From: Welwitschia mirabilis
Taxonomy: Eukaryota > Gnetophyta > Gnetopsida > Welwitschiales
Length of the DNA: 56,930 nucleotides
Reading direction: 5' to 3'
Assembly: GCA_051453625.1 (NCBI GenBank)
Contig: JBOZIK010000001.1
Coordinates: 194,770,427 to 194,827,356, forward strand
Below are positions 11,090 through 22,123 of this stretch, one piece after another. The notes beneath the pieces are model-generated. The model searched no databases and was not told the DNA's origin. It saw nothing but the letters and a program-made list of their open reading frames with translations. Positions within the stretch are counted from its first letter, which is position 1, and each line of letters opens with the position of its first letter. The position numbers were made by a program, and so were the translations under genes.

Positions 11090-12013
11090 TGTTTTGATAA
11101 GTATTTATGCAATGTNNNNNNNNNNNNNNNNNNNNNNNNNNNNNNNNNNNNNNNNNNNNNNNNNNNNNNNNNNNNNNNNNNNNNNNNNNNNNNNNNNNNN
11201 NNNNNNNNNNNNNNNTAAAGGTTACCCTTAAAACCTATATCACAAAAAAAAACTATCACTAGATCTTAATAAACATAAGCTATGAGGGAGAGAAACATTT
11301 ACACATTAAAGTATAAAAAGTAAATGTTTTATATTAATAATTGAAATACATCCATGTTATAAATTAACCACACCTCAATAGAAGAAACACTGCTCAACAC
11401 CAAGAAAATGTCTCTCTAGAACTACAAGACAGATATCTAGTTTTTTAATCTCTTGTCACAAGAATTTTAGGTGCAAATGAAGATAAGCAGGAGTGAGAGT
11501 AAGATCTCTATTTATTAAATAAATACATAATAGTAAGAAAATTAAGTCCTAGGTAAACCATTATGGCCCCACAATGAAAAAACATAAATACAAGTGGTAA
11601 ACATTTGATGAATGTTCAGTATAGACATTATAATAATATTTTTCCAACTAGTTTTCCAAATGATAGAGGAGATGATGCCACCTCTTAATTTATCCACATT
11701 AGCTACCAATTAGACTTTAGTTGGCATCTAGTTAACATGGTTGTCTATATAATCATCAGATGATAAGGTGGATGATGGCCTTCAACAATTCTATATTCAT
11801 TGCATTAGCCTCAATTTTTGTAGGAAGTTATCTTTAAAAATATAAAGTATTCATATTTTCTTAGAATTCTTGTAAATTATCATAGAGATTAAATATTTCC
11901 ATCCTTTTTATCCTGTCTCTCTATTATCATGAAAACTAAGCATTTACCTATCTATTTACCTATAAACCAACTAAAAATACCCTATTAAATATGTATAAGT
12001 TGGTAGCACAACA
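11090..12013 (-). repeat. Shared LTR: 3' LTR of copy B and 5' LTR of copy A
   Basis: On the minus strand it starts TGTTGTGCTACC at 12013 and ends AAAACA at 11090, matching the TGTTG..CAACA ends of the other LTRs. It is 924 bp with a 100-N gap (11116-11215). The copy B 3' tail with a purine-rich AAGTGGAGG lies directly upstream (12014-12029), and the copy A PBS directly downstream. There is no second LTR and no target-site duplication between the two elements. A dyad-motif copy (ATCATCAGATGAT then GGTGGATGATGG) lies at 11752-11777. Confidence 0.85.
11505..11518 (-). promoter_or_regulatory. Possible TATA box of the shared LTR
   Basis: The minus strand reads AATAAATAGAGA at a place conserved in the copy B LTR (CAATAAATAGAG at 22707-22718) and weakly in copy C (29687 and 40881). 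This is a plausible core promoter for element RNA. It is inferred from sequence only. Confidence 0.4.
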
Positions 12014-12540
12014 TAGCCTCCACTTAGCCTTATTAGTCCTTAATAAAACCAAGTGGTAAACCACATTTATGAGCTAACTTATTAGATAATAAAATAATTA
12101 GGATGCTTAATAAAATTATCTCAAAAATATTTATAGAAATTTCAGAGATAGAAAATTGAATTTTTGAAAAATTAAAAACACTAAATAAAACACCTACATA
12201 ATCTTAGCAGTTGATTATCTAAGTCATCATCTAGATGATGGAGGGAATTACAGGCTTAAAAAAAAGCTTTGAAATTTGAAGCTTGTGATAATTTTTTTTA
12301 ATAAATAATCAATTAAACATAATAAATAACCCTCCACTGAAATAAATAGTCAAGAATGAAAGATTTACCCTAATAAAAATAAATCCTCATCATAAAAATT
12401 GGAAAATAATCATATAAAATCAAAAAGAAATGAATACACCATGCTGAAAAAATGATATGTATATATAATATTAGAAGAGAGTTTTTTTATAGTACAAAAG
12501 TATAGAAGAGAAGATATAAAATATAGTGCAAAATCACTCC
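12014..12540 (-). other. Copy B 3' tail with putative polypurine tract
   Basis: This lies between the downstream ORF and the 3' LTR. The sequence just before the LTR is GGCTAAGTGGAGGCTA, whose AAGTGGAGG part is the best polypurine-tract candidate for plus-strand priming. A perfect 16-bp palindrome lies at 12225-12240. No gene is seen. Confidence 0.6.
12225..12240. repeat. Perfect palindrome, dyad-motif copy
   Basis: It reads CATCATCTAGATGATG, identical on both strands. It is a member of the dyad family found across copies A, B and C. Confidence 0.8.
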
Positions 12541-13805
12541 CCTTGTCTATGCATGATGAATTATGGCTTAGTAGCTAAATTAGGAGTAGGGAAAGAAGAA
12601 GGAGAATGATAAAAACTCATAGGAAGATAAACATTTAAATATATGATGATAAATCTATCTGTCTCATTGTCATGGATACAAACTGACTCAAAAATATTAA
12701 CAATTATACTCTACTCAATAGAGACAATGTGCTAGTACATGCCCATCATATGGTCCTCTGTGTGTTGTACTTTCTTTTAAATAGATAGGATCTATTGCTC
12801 AACAGTCTATTAAAAGGTCTAAATCCTTTGATTAAGCGCCTGGATGCCTATGTTAATGAAACCTCTGATGGTCTTAGTGGCCTCAACCAAGAGAGCTTGG
12901 ATCAGCTCTAGAGAAGTTCCAACTGTAGGTCACTATACCTGAGGCATTCTTACTCCTCTTAGCACCTATATATCCATGTCTTATAGGTAGTGAGTAGAAG
13001 TTTAAATAGGAGAGATGTGTTACTCTCCCATGAGATCTAGTATCCCAAACCATCTAAAAAAAGTGAATAAAATGCATGGATACCCAAGTATCTATAGGTA
13101 TCATGTTTTTATCATTGACTTGAGTCTCCTCTAGATAAAAGTAGGTAAGTCCATCTACTTCTTCTAAAAAAAAGCTACCAGAATTTATAAGTGTACCATC
13201 ATAGCATGATTATCATGAAATGATGGACTGATGTTATGAATCAATCCTCTATTAAAAACTTTGTAGGTGGGGTTCAACTAGGCAATATTTACGCCTTGTC
13301 GATCTATAGTCAAGTAGGCTGGTATGTCTAATATGGCATCATAGGCTTGATTCTTTACTGTTCCACTAGCTAAATGGATGTTCATACTTCTAGGCCCTCC
13401 AAGATTTGCAATAACTACTATATAGGATGAAAATATGGCTATTTCATGGTCTCATATGGAAGCAACAATCATATCCTGAAACTAACTATGAGCATTATGT
13501 TACCTCTTTATATGTATGGTATCATAGAACTCTCTCATATCTGACATATAATAAAATCCATGTGCATCTATAATCTAATGTAGCCATAAATCTATTAATA
13601 TTTAATCTACCTTAGGCTTTATACAACACATAAAATATCTAAAATGTCATTTAACATGGATACTAGTAGTCTGAATACTTAAGAATCTTTCATGTCTAGA
13701 TGGTGGATGTGCAGGCTTTGTACACTCTATCTTTGGCTCAACAAAATAGCTTACCTCCTAGTTTATAAGCTCAGCAGTAGCCTTGGCCTATCCAACTTTA
13801 TACAT
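12541..13805 (-). pseudogene. Downstream ORF (aORF) of copy B, decayed
   Basis: The candidate start is the minus-strand ATG at 13805-13803 (MYKVG, then a stop, AKATAELIN). The frame continues through VEPKIECTKPAHPPSRHERF and SIQTTSIHVK to HFRYFM, which lines up with the readable N-terminal part of copy C (PPPH..SRSLSI..TTIIHI..RYFMDF) and joins the copy A frame at FRDFM. The end is near 12552 at the same GGGGAGTG tract. Many stops are present, mostly at expected Gln, Arg or Trp codons. Function is unknown; position and polarity fit the extra 3' ORF of Athila/Tat-type elements. Confidence 0.58.
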
Positions 13806-14180
13806 ATAGGGCCTACTCAATCAAAGACATAAAAATAGAAAGACAAGGTAAAACGTCACATGGATGCATAATAATAACCCCTAAAATGATGAAAAACTAG
13901 CAAAAATATTGAAAATATGTCCTATTCCTTCCAAAAAATGCAATGCATTTTGAATTTCCTAAACATAAGATAAAAATAGAGAAAAACATGAAAAGTATAA
14001 AGACTAAATTTCTAGTGAGCCTCACATGAAATGAAAATTCAAAGTGCTCAAATAAAAAATCTAATCTAGCAAATTCGTAGAACACGTTAAACTAATTAAT
14101 TTTGCTTAAAGAACTAGTATGATTTAACCTACTTTTGTGAGAAAATGAGTGGAAAAAGTGAAAACCTAAAAATACCTAAT

Positions 14181-14373
14181 AATACACAAAAATTATTATA
14201 ACTCAAAAAATACATAGTAAAATTCAAATCCATAAGTTCTCAAATGGAAAGCATGAAAAATTAAATGATATACCTTATAATACACAAAAAGGATCATAAC
14301 TCAAAAAATACATATTGAAAGTTAAATCCATAAGTCCTAAAATGAAAAGTGTAAAAAATTAAATGATATATGT
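14181..14373. repeat. 98-bp tandem duplication, two units
   Basis: TAATACACAAAAA starts at 14181 and again at 14279, and both units continue through AACTCAAAAAATACATA and end in AAATTAAATGATATA. Copies A and C have a single unit, so the duplication is specific to copy B. Confidence 0.75.
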
Positions 14374-14616
14374 GGAAACTACAAATTGAAAGGCTAAAAA
14401 ATGATAGAAAAAAGTGAAAAATAGGAGGAGAGAGAAACATACCTTTTTTTTTAAATCTAATAATAACTCATGAATTTGATAAGGAAACTGAGTTGGAGAA
14501 GTTCTAAAACTTTGGTGATAACCAAAGGAGTTGTTATATCTCAAAGGAATAGATAAAAATGATGAGCAAATAAGTGAAAAAAAGGAAAAAGAATTTGAGC
14601 TATGATTTTATCACAC

Positions 14617-14641
14617 TGTCGTCTAGTCATCATTTAGACGA
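14617..14641. repeat. Inverted repeat with CpG-bearing arms (dyad motif)
   Basis: GTCGTCTA and TAGACGAC are perfect 8-base arms around a 9-base centre (GTCATCATT). CpGs survive in both arms although the surrounding sequence has almost none. Confidence 0.75.
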
Positions 14642-15709
14642 CGTCCCTAAGACGAATCTCAAAAAAATTAGACCATCATCCTCCCAGTGTCATCTAGATA
14701 ACCACGTAAATGATAGGGCATCAAAAGAGTTTTTAGAAAGAAAAAGATCAATAATAAAAGTTAAGCTCAGATATGATTGTTTAAGTAACAGTTCTGAAAT
14801 GAAAAAGATAAAAAGACAAAAAATCACATGAAAAATCAAGAAAAACAAAGAAAACTTAATTAAAAAGAACAAATACATATAAAATAAAAAATATATCTTA
14901 AGAAAATAAACTATCTAGGTTAAAACCTACAAGAAAAACTGCATGAATGTTCTTGAACAAAAAATAGAAGCATGGCAAACTTAAAACTTAATAACCTATA
15001 AGGGAACTCATAAAGACTTAAAAATGGATAGATGGTCTTTTAAAATTTTCAAATGCTTTTTTTTTTTTTTAAAAATGATTCAACATGACCAAATAGCAAG
15101 AAAACTACTAAATGATTAAGGTCCTATGAAAGAATAATAAAATGTGGAAATATCTTTAAAACCCTAAACTCAAAAAAAAAAAAAAACAAAGTGAAAAATG
15201 GACATAAGGAACAAGGAGAATATTATTTACCTATCCTAAGAACTATGCATGACAAAATGTATTAACTTCATAAAGTTCATTCGAAAAGGCAATGATTATG
15301 GCAATAGTCAAAGCTTCAAGTGTATAGAATAATAAATGTTAAAATCAAAAGTTACTTAAAAATGAACTCTCCTACTCTCACCCCACAAATGCATCCAAAT
15401 TTCCAAAAGTGAAATGATCAAGTAGGAATCATAATAGTATACAAAATAAGTAATGCCTTTGATGATACCAAAATTACCATTAATATCTAACCTGAAAGTT
15501 TATTTTTTCCCATAATGAGGAAGTGCAACCATTGTCAGAAGAGTAAGGATCCATGAAGCATGGTCAATTGACCCCCCAATGGAGTTCCCATAGCTATCAA
15601 CACTACCAAAGGTTCCTTTCGAAAATATTTACCCCAGTGTGGTAGAACATCATAGTGATAATATATTTTTCTATAAAGTAGAAAATACAATAACTCATGA
15701 TCATTATAT

Positions 15710-15752
15710 TTCTCTCTCTTTCTCTCTCTGTCTCTCTCTTCTTTCTTTAAAA
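15710..15752 (-). repeat. Polypurine (GA) tract after integrase, copy B
   Basis: On the plus strand this is a TC-rich run (TCTCTCTCTTTCTCTCTCTG and on). On the element sense strand it is a purine run of about 40 bases. Copy C has the equivalent at 36709-36740. It may be a simple microsatellite, or an internal purine primer or promoter element. Confidence 0.65.
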
Positions 15753-16060
15753 ATTTTCACATGATCATATACTCAAAAAGGATGAAGGTAAATAGGTAAG
15801 ATAAAAAATAGAAAAGAATACTTCTAAATAGCCCAAGACTTTAACACCATTGAAAAAAATAATAAATAAAGGTATATTCCTTTAAATGAAGTCTATAAAC
15901 ATGGCAATGTCTCAAGATTAGGTGAATCTAATCCTATTATCTATAAATGCCTAAGTATAAAACTAATTATAAAACTTCATAAAGTAATACACAAGTTAAT
16001 GTAAAAGATGATCAAATAACATCATAATATTTAACCAAAGGAGTAAGCTAAGAAAGAACT

Positions 16061-17370
16061 TAGAAAATGATAGGAAGGAAGTCCTCACTGAGAGGAACTC
16101 CAAAATAAGCACTTCTACCATGTTCATGTTTGCATCTTAGGATACCTCATATAATTTCAAATGTTATCCATTAACCTTCTAAATATCTTTAGTTTCTAAA
16201 TTTAAAGTTTTAACTAAGCCATTAAGATGTACTTTTTTAATAAGATAAGGACCTAATCATTTCTAGGTTAACTTTTTATTCAAAAGATGAAATCTATTGT
16301 TATATAACAAGATAAGTGGACCAGGTTTAAACTTTTTATGAAAAATCTTTTTATCATGTTTGAACTTTACTTGGACTTTATGGATTGAAGATGTATGAAA
16401 TAAGTTATTTTTCATCAAGATAATCTAACTAGGATAATCTATATTTAAGATTTTCATCAAAATTTATAAGATTAAGTTGATAAGATGCACAATAAAAATT
16501 GTAATACACATCAACTAGTAATACACAAACTTTACCATACACAAGTTTGTAAGGTAAAACATCAAGAAAAGTATGTCAAAAAGTATAGTAAGCCCAAAGT
16601 ACATCATTAAGTTTAGAGCCCAAGATTTTTTATTAACAAAAATAAGTTTTTAAAGCATATTTATTGTTTCTCTATTGGAATTTTTAGCCTATCCATTAGT
16701 TTGAGAATGATAAGCATAAGCTACTCTCTGTTCTATACCAATGAATAAAAGAAGTTTTTCAAAAATATGATTAATGAAATGAGTACCTTAATCAATAATA
16801 ATAACTCTAGGAAAATCAAATCTCTAAATGATATAAGTTCTAAGAAAATGATAGAAAGTTTGGACATCATTTAAAAAAGTAGGTATGTCTTTAGCTCATT
16901 TAGTCACATAATCTATAGTTACTAAAATGTAATTTTTATCAAAAGGAGGTGGATGAATAGGGCCTATGAAATCAATACCCTAATAATCAAAAGGCTCACA
17001 CTCAAGAATAATCTAAGGTCATCTCTTGTAAATAAACAAGGCTATCATAACATTAATAAAGATCATACCTTCTTGTAAAATCAAATGAATCATGTAAAGA
17101 AAAATGTTAGTAAAATCTAGAATGGAGGATTTCATGATAGTTTTATGTCCACTAAAATGTCCTCCACAAACTCCACTATTATAAAAATGATGGATCTCGG
17201 GTATCTCCCAATTAGGCACATATTTTCTCATGATTTGATCCTTGCACCTACAGTACAAATGTGGCTCGATCCACTCATAGTCACCTATCCTATGAAAAAA
17301 TGATTTGCATTGGATATAAGACCAATATTATGGTATTTTAATGGTCATAAGATAGTTTACAATTTTAGCA
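16061..17370 (-). pseudogene. Integrase of copy B, decayed, best-preserved core
   Basis: The zinc finger frame (17019-17258) reads IHHFYNSGVCGGHFSGHKT, part of the HHCC module. The core reads GIDFIGPIHP (first Asp at 16971-16973), TIDYVTK, then IIID (second Asp at 16791-16793), and AYHSQTNG, stop, AKNSNRE. Thirty-six codons after the second Asp the codon is AAA (Lys) instead of the catalytic Glu. The D-x35-x spacing is otherwise exact, so the alignment is reliable. Stops and frameshifts interrupt the gene. The Lys is shared with copies A and C. Confidence 0.82.
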
Positions 17371-17990
17371 TACCATGAAGGAGGATGAAAATAAGAGACT
17401 ATGAAAAGATGCTTATTAGGAAAGGAATCATCAATAATAGTATCATCTGGAGGAGAAGGAAGTTAAGATAAATGATTGGTAAAAGAATTAAACTTCCCTG
17501 CTTTATCTATGATGGTTAAATTAAACTTTTGAATACAAAGGATCCATCTAATAAAATGGGCACTAGAATCATTCTTAGTCATGAGGTAATGAATGGCAAC
17601 ATAGTTAGTGTAAATATTCATGTAACAGTCTAAAAGATAATATTCTAAGGAAATAAATATAAAATATAATGACTAACATCTCTTTCTCTATAGTGGTGTA
17701 GTTCATTTGAGATTTAGAGAAATATTTGCTATGGTAAGATATAACTTTAAAATAATTCTTATATTTTTAACAAAGAATCCCACCCATAGCAAAGTTACTT
17801 GCATTACATATAAGCTTAAAATCAAGTTTCTGATTAGGTCCCATTACTATAGAAGCATAAGTTAATTTATGTTTATGTCTAATAAAAAAAAGTTGATAAG
17901 ATTTATTCCATTAAAATTTAACTTCTTTCTGTAGTAATGAGTTAAAGAGTTTACAAATGGAAGCATAGTCATAAATGAACTGATGGTAAA
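17371..17990 (-). pseudogene. RNase H region of copy B, decayed
   Basis: Placed by its position between RT and IN and by alignment with the same region of copy A (5591-6410). The C-terminal linker with a D-S-F-P-N-like stretch lies near 17400-17440. Several frames are needed, and no complete catalytic set can be read. Confidence 0.65.
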
Positions 17991-18790
17991 AACCATAATA
18001 ATGAATAAAAGATTGGATCTATTAATATTTGTAGGGGGATTAAGATTTTGAATAATATCAAGTTTAGAAGAATCCATTCTAATACCCTTCCAAGAGATAT
18101 GATAACCTAAAACAATACCACTTTCTATAAGAAAGAGACTGGTTTCCCCAATTCAAATGGAGAGCAATAAAAATGTAATGATCTAAGACTTTCTGTAAAT
18201 AATTTAAGATTTATTCAAAATTTTTAGCATAAATAGAGAATTCATTTATAAAAAATCTTAATGAAATGCTCAAGCATATCAGAAAAGATACCCATCATAA
18301 CATGCTGAAAAGTATCAGGAGAATTACAAAGTCCAAAAGACATGAGTGTACAAGAGAAAGTACTAAAAAGAGAAGTAAAAGTAGTTTTGGCTTGGTCCTA
18401 TCTAGCAATGAAAACCTGATTGTAACTATTATAATCATCAAGAAAATATTGAAAACCATGACCTTGAATCCTATTAAGAATCTAATCAAAAAAGGAAAAA
18501 AATAGTGGTCTTTTTCCATTACCTCATTTAGTTTTTGGAAGTCTATGCACATATGCCATTTTCCCTTTTTAGAAACTACTGTCAAGGGGCCAACACACTC
18601 ACTATCAGCAATGGAGTAAATGATTTTAGCATTTATAAGTTTAATTATTTCATCTTTGTTAATTTTTTTAAGGGCTAGATTGAGTCTATCTTGGGGTTGT
18701 CTCACAGGTTTAGCATTTTCTATTAGGTAGATTTTATGTTGCATAATAAAAGTAGGTATGGCTTTTAAATCATTGTGAGATCAAGTGAAC
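17991..18790 (-). pseudogene. Reverse transcriptase of copy B, decayed
   Basis: The fingers start is well kept (18744 down): QHKIYLIENAKPVRQPQ, LNLALKKINKDEIIKLI, then PLTVVSKKGKWHMCIDFQKL. A frameshift follows near 18500. The block QHVMMGIFSDMLEHF lies at about 18260-18310. At 18232-18262, allowing for one extra T in a T run, the catalytic box reads F-I-N-E-F-S-I-Y, so the first Asp is Asn and the second is Glu. The thumb-side frame reaches about 17862. Glu at the second position is shared with copy C. Confidence 0.82.
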
Positions 18791-19370
18791 ATATTTACCT
18801 TAGATTGTAAAAGAAGAGATAAGACTTGATTCTCGTTGAGGGATGAGGTTTTTCTTAATAAGTAATGATTTTTTTAGATCAATATTTAGGAAAATGTATA
18901 TTAGTCCACTGTCTAAAGGTTTTAAATTTAAGTTTAAGCTCAGATCCTTGGTTTCTATAAAATTCTTCGAAGAATAGACTGTCATCTCAGACTATCATCT
19001 GAAAATTAGTAGTAGACAACCACTCTTAAAATAAGAAATCCCAGGTTTGCTAAATTCTCATACTTCTACATAGTTGATAGACTCAGACTCACTACTCTCT
19101 AGATTAAAAACTTAGTTATTAGATAATCAAATTTAAGTTAATCACTAAAAACATACAGGTAGTCTACTTCTTACTTATCATCAAACAGGGTTGGTTCATG
19201 AAGCATGAAACATCTTTCCTCAAGTGGATGATGCTGTAAAAATAGAGTTGGCCTAATTTCTTTCTTCAAACTTAAATCATTGCCTAAACCATTTTTTACT
19301 ACATTAAAAACTTTTATTGAAAATTATTTATTTTCAAAATGACACTTCATCAATCTGTGTCTTGTATCTA
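18791..19370 (-). pseudogene. Pol linker of copy B
   Basis: A single copy of the PR-RT linker, with a frame MTVYSSKNFIETKDL followed by LNLNLKPLDSGLIYIFL (18800-18985) that matches NLILNLKPLPSGLKYLFL in copy C. This is the usual lead-in to RT in this lineage. A dyad-motif relic lies near 18978-19018. Confidence 0.65.
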
Positions 19371-19722
19371 TGATATAGTGGACTATTACATGGAAAGCTC
19401 TACCTAAAAGTAAAGGTATCCAAATGTATTTAACTTCTAAAATAACTACATCAATGAGGTAGAAATATTATTCTATTTAAATGACCAAGTCATTGATCAC
19501 ACATAATAGTTTCTTCATATAAGTATCAGCTAACTCTAAGATAATATATATAGGTCCTACTCTTTCTTCCAAACCAAGATGTTGACAAATGTACAAGGGC
19601 ATAATTTTGATAGCAGCTCCAATATCTATCAAGGCATTCTTTATTCTATGGTTTTTCTCTAAAGTGATACTCACAGTTATCACCCATGGATCTTTAAATT
19701 TTAGACATGTTTGGCAAATCAA
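19371..19722 (-). pseudogene. Aspartic protease of copy B, largely open
   Basis: The open frame 19477-19722 (81 codons) reads ICQTCLKFKDPWVITVSITL, then NALIDIGAAIKIMPLYICQHL, then GPIYIILELADTYMKKLL. The retropepsin active-site Asp (D-I-G) is present, followed by the expected hydrophobic strand and the LxLAD strand. It is the best-kept protease in the window, although the C-terminal third is outside the open frame. The usual plant retropepsin core is about 100 residues. Confidence 0.82.
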
Positions 19723-19859
19723 ATTACTAATGGATTAAGCTAGGAAGACTTTACTAGGTATGGTTCGTTTTTGTTTTCTTCTTATTAAGTTTTTCTATAC
19801 CTTAGAATACCTTGAGTTTTTTTGTAAAAATTTTCAAAATGGCAAGTACATGCTCATAT

Positions 19860-21560
19860 ATTATACTAAGGTTTTCAAATAATCATCAAAAACAAAATCT
19901 ATGTTAAGCCTATTAAGCCATGGGATAGTAGGTTTCTTTTGTGAAGGATCTTTCTTTTTATTGCTTAATGAAGAAGGGAAGGAATGGTTTTTTAAGATTT
20001 CTATGTCTTATTCCTCATCATTCTTATCACTTTATAATATTAAATCTTTATGAATAGGAGGATTTATGTCATTTCCACTTTTTATCACCATCTTATAGTA
20101 TTTTCTTACTTTGTTAGGATTCGGTAAAGGATGAATGGCAAGATACCCTTGTGGTCTTTGATTGGCAAGCATAGTTTGTCATAAAATGCTCACAAGGTTT
20201 TTTGTGTTGGTGTTTGTCCTTTCTTGTATTGTTTTTTCAACTTCTTAATGGTATTTCTAAGAGGATCACTATGGTTTTAGGGGTTAGATGAGTTTGCCAA
20301 GTTATTTGAGTTGTTGGGTTGAAAGTTCAAGTTCTCAAATATATTTCTAAAATGTTGGAAATTAGGATGTTGTGTTCAAACATTTTTAGAGTTTAGTTGT
20401 TCACTCATCTATGTTGAAAGTTATTGTGATTTTGGACTTGTCTTTGGTTGTAGTTTAAAGGCCTTTATTTAAAGGCACAAAATTTCTTATAAATTTTATC
20501 TTTATAGGTAGAAAGAAAGAGCAATCTTTTGTAACATGGTATTTATCTTCATACAAATCATAGGTTAAAAATACAACTTCACTCTTCTCGGTTGTTAATT
20601 TAACATCAAGGATCATTTAGGTATATTTCTCTAAGGTGGAGATGAAATCCTTAAACACATTAGTCAATTCATTTTTTGTTCTTATTTTATTCTTCTTATG
20701 TTTTACCTCTTTTATATTTCTAATGAGTTAGCTTATAATTCGGTTTTCTCTAGGTGAGGGTTTAGGCCATGTTTGATTTACTTCTACTAAATCTTTTAAT
20801 ACTTTCTCAGAATCATCTAGGGTTTGGTTTAATAAGTTTCCTATATAAAAAGAATTTAGAAGTTCTTTATATAACTGTTTTATCCACTGTAAAATTTGTC
20901 AACTAGTTCTACTTGTGAAAATGCATCTACAGGGTTCAAATGTAAAGAAACAAAGAATCTCTCATAGGCACAGACATAATATTAATTAGGCATTTGTTGA
21001 AAGTTGGTAACTTCTTTCTTACACTTTTAGATGGTGGTTTCACTCATGAATCCTTTAATGAAGGCTTATTGAACTTGACTTTAAGATTTTAGACTTTGGT
21101 GGGGAATTGTTCTAAGCCATAGTTTTGCTTTATCTCTCAAAGTGATGGGGAAGATAATCATGTAGGTTCTATCAGTTATATACTTTTTACCATTTCCAGA
21201 AATGAGGACAAGCTATTTTATATCGATGATGTGTTGTAAAGGATCTTCATTGGATTCTCCATTAAAGGTAGAATAAACATTTAGGTTATAAAGTTCTACA
21301 TCATCATTAGGAGGTAAGTAAAAATGAGTTTAGATTCCACATTTCTTATTTGCTATAAGAACTCTAAGAGTAATATTGGCATTGGTATGATAAGGAGTGG
21401 TAGTAAGGGTTCTAATGATAAGGGGTGGATTTGGTAAGATATGTTGCTTAATGTTTTGGACTAAGGTAGATATGGTACTAAAATCAAACTCTGCAGAATA
21501 AAAGTAAAAATTGCAGGAATTTCAAAATCTTGCATACTTTTACTATTTTTACTTGTTTCA
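19860..21560 (-). pseudogene. Gag of copy B, decayed, zinc knuckle destroyed
   Basis: This aligns with copy A gag. The knuckle region at 20521-20562 reads YDLYEDKYHVTKDC: the first two Cys of C-x2-C-x4-H-x4-C are Tyr (TGT to TAT), while His and the last Cys remain. The FYSGLN-type block lies near 20850-20960. Gag reading is broken by stops throughout. The Gag-PR junction with the NEEDIEIL-like stretch lies near 19930-20050. Confidence 0.72.
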
Positions 21561-22103
21561 ATTTCTAAATTTATCAAACCTTCTTTAATATTTTCAGTAA
21601 TAAAAAATGACTTTGTTTAGTATTTTTTACTAGATTTAATCATTCATACTCAGTCTCAGATGTGTAAAGTGTCATTCCTACCATCGTTTGGATGATCTCC
21701 TAAATGATAAAAATACATAAATCTTAAAAAAAAGAAAAATCTGAAAATAGAATTGAAAGACTGACTTTGATAGAAAACTCAAAAATAGATTATCCTCCAC
21801 TTGAATTATTTGGATAACTAGGGAAACAATGGTGTTAAGCCCTAAAAGTTTTAATAGAAAACTAAAATAAAAAACTCATGACACAGAGGCCATTGTTATC
21901 ACATGTCATCTGGATGACAAAGTGGATGACTAATTTTTATTATAGATTAGAAAAATAGACTTTGATATAAAAAATAGAAAACTCACTCTGCAAAAAATGA
22001 AAAACCTATTCTATTATAGATAATAATACACCACTACTGTAGCAAACATCCCAATTAAAATACTTACCAAAGCAATGATAACTCTCGATCTTCAAGCAGT
22101 CTT
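21561..22103 (-). other. Copy B leader between PBS and gag
   Basis: This is an untranslated leader with dyad-motif copies near 21680-21710, 21783-21830 and 21898-21930. I see no gene. Confidence 0.6.
21905..21930. repeat. Dyad motif, clearest composite copy
   Basis: GTCATCTGGATGAC (perfect 6-base arms) is followed after three bases by GTGGATGAC. This shows the composite form of the motif most plainly. Confidence 0.8.
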
Positions 22104-22122
22104 TCTTGGAAATGGTACCAAG
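22104..22122 (-). other. Primer-binding site of copy B (tRNA-Asp type, decayed)
   Basis: The minus strand reads TTGGTACCATTTCCAAGAA two to three bases after the LTR end, against TTGGCGCCGTTGCCGGGGA. The differences are nearly all transitions. Confidence 0.75.
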
Positions 22123-22123
22123 A

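Larger units (their letters stand above)
13806..16060 (-). other. Copy B non-coding block between integrase and the downstream ORF
   Basis: This is a long spacer conserved with copies A and C. It contains a 98-bp tandem duplication (14181-14373), dyad-motif copies (14617-14641 and 14671-14715), a stretch conserved in all copies near 15560-15650, and a polypurine tract on the sense strand (15710-15752). I see no frame conserved among the copies. Confidence 0.6.

Noticed and set aside
13897-14085. A minus-strand frame (MFYEFARLDFLFEHFEFSFH) with a similar one in copy A (1356-1772)
   Set aside because: The similarity is explained by DNA homology of the whole spacer. The matching stretch of copy C is not open, and the product is a low-complexity Phe-rich string.
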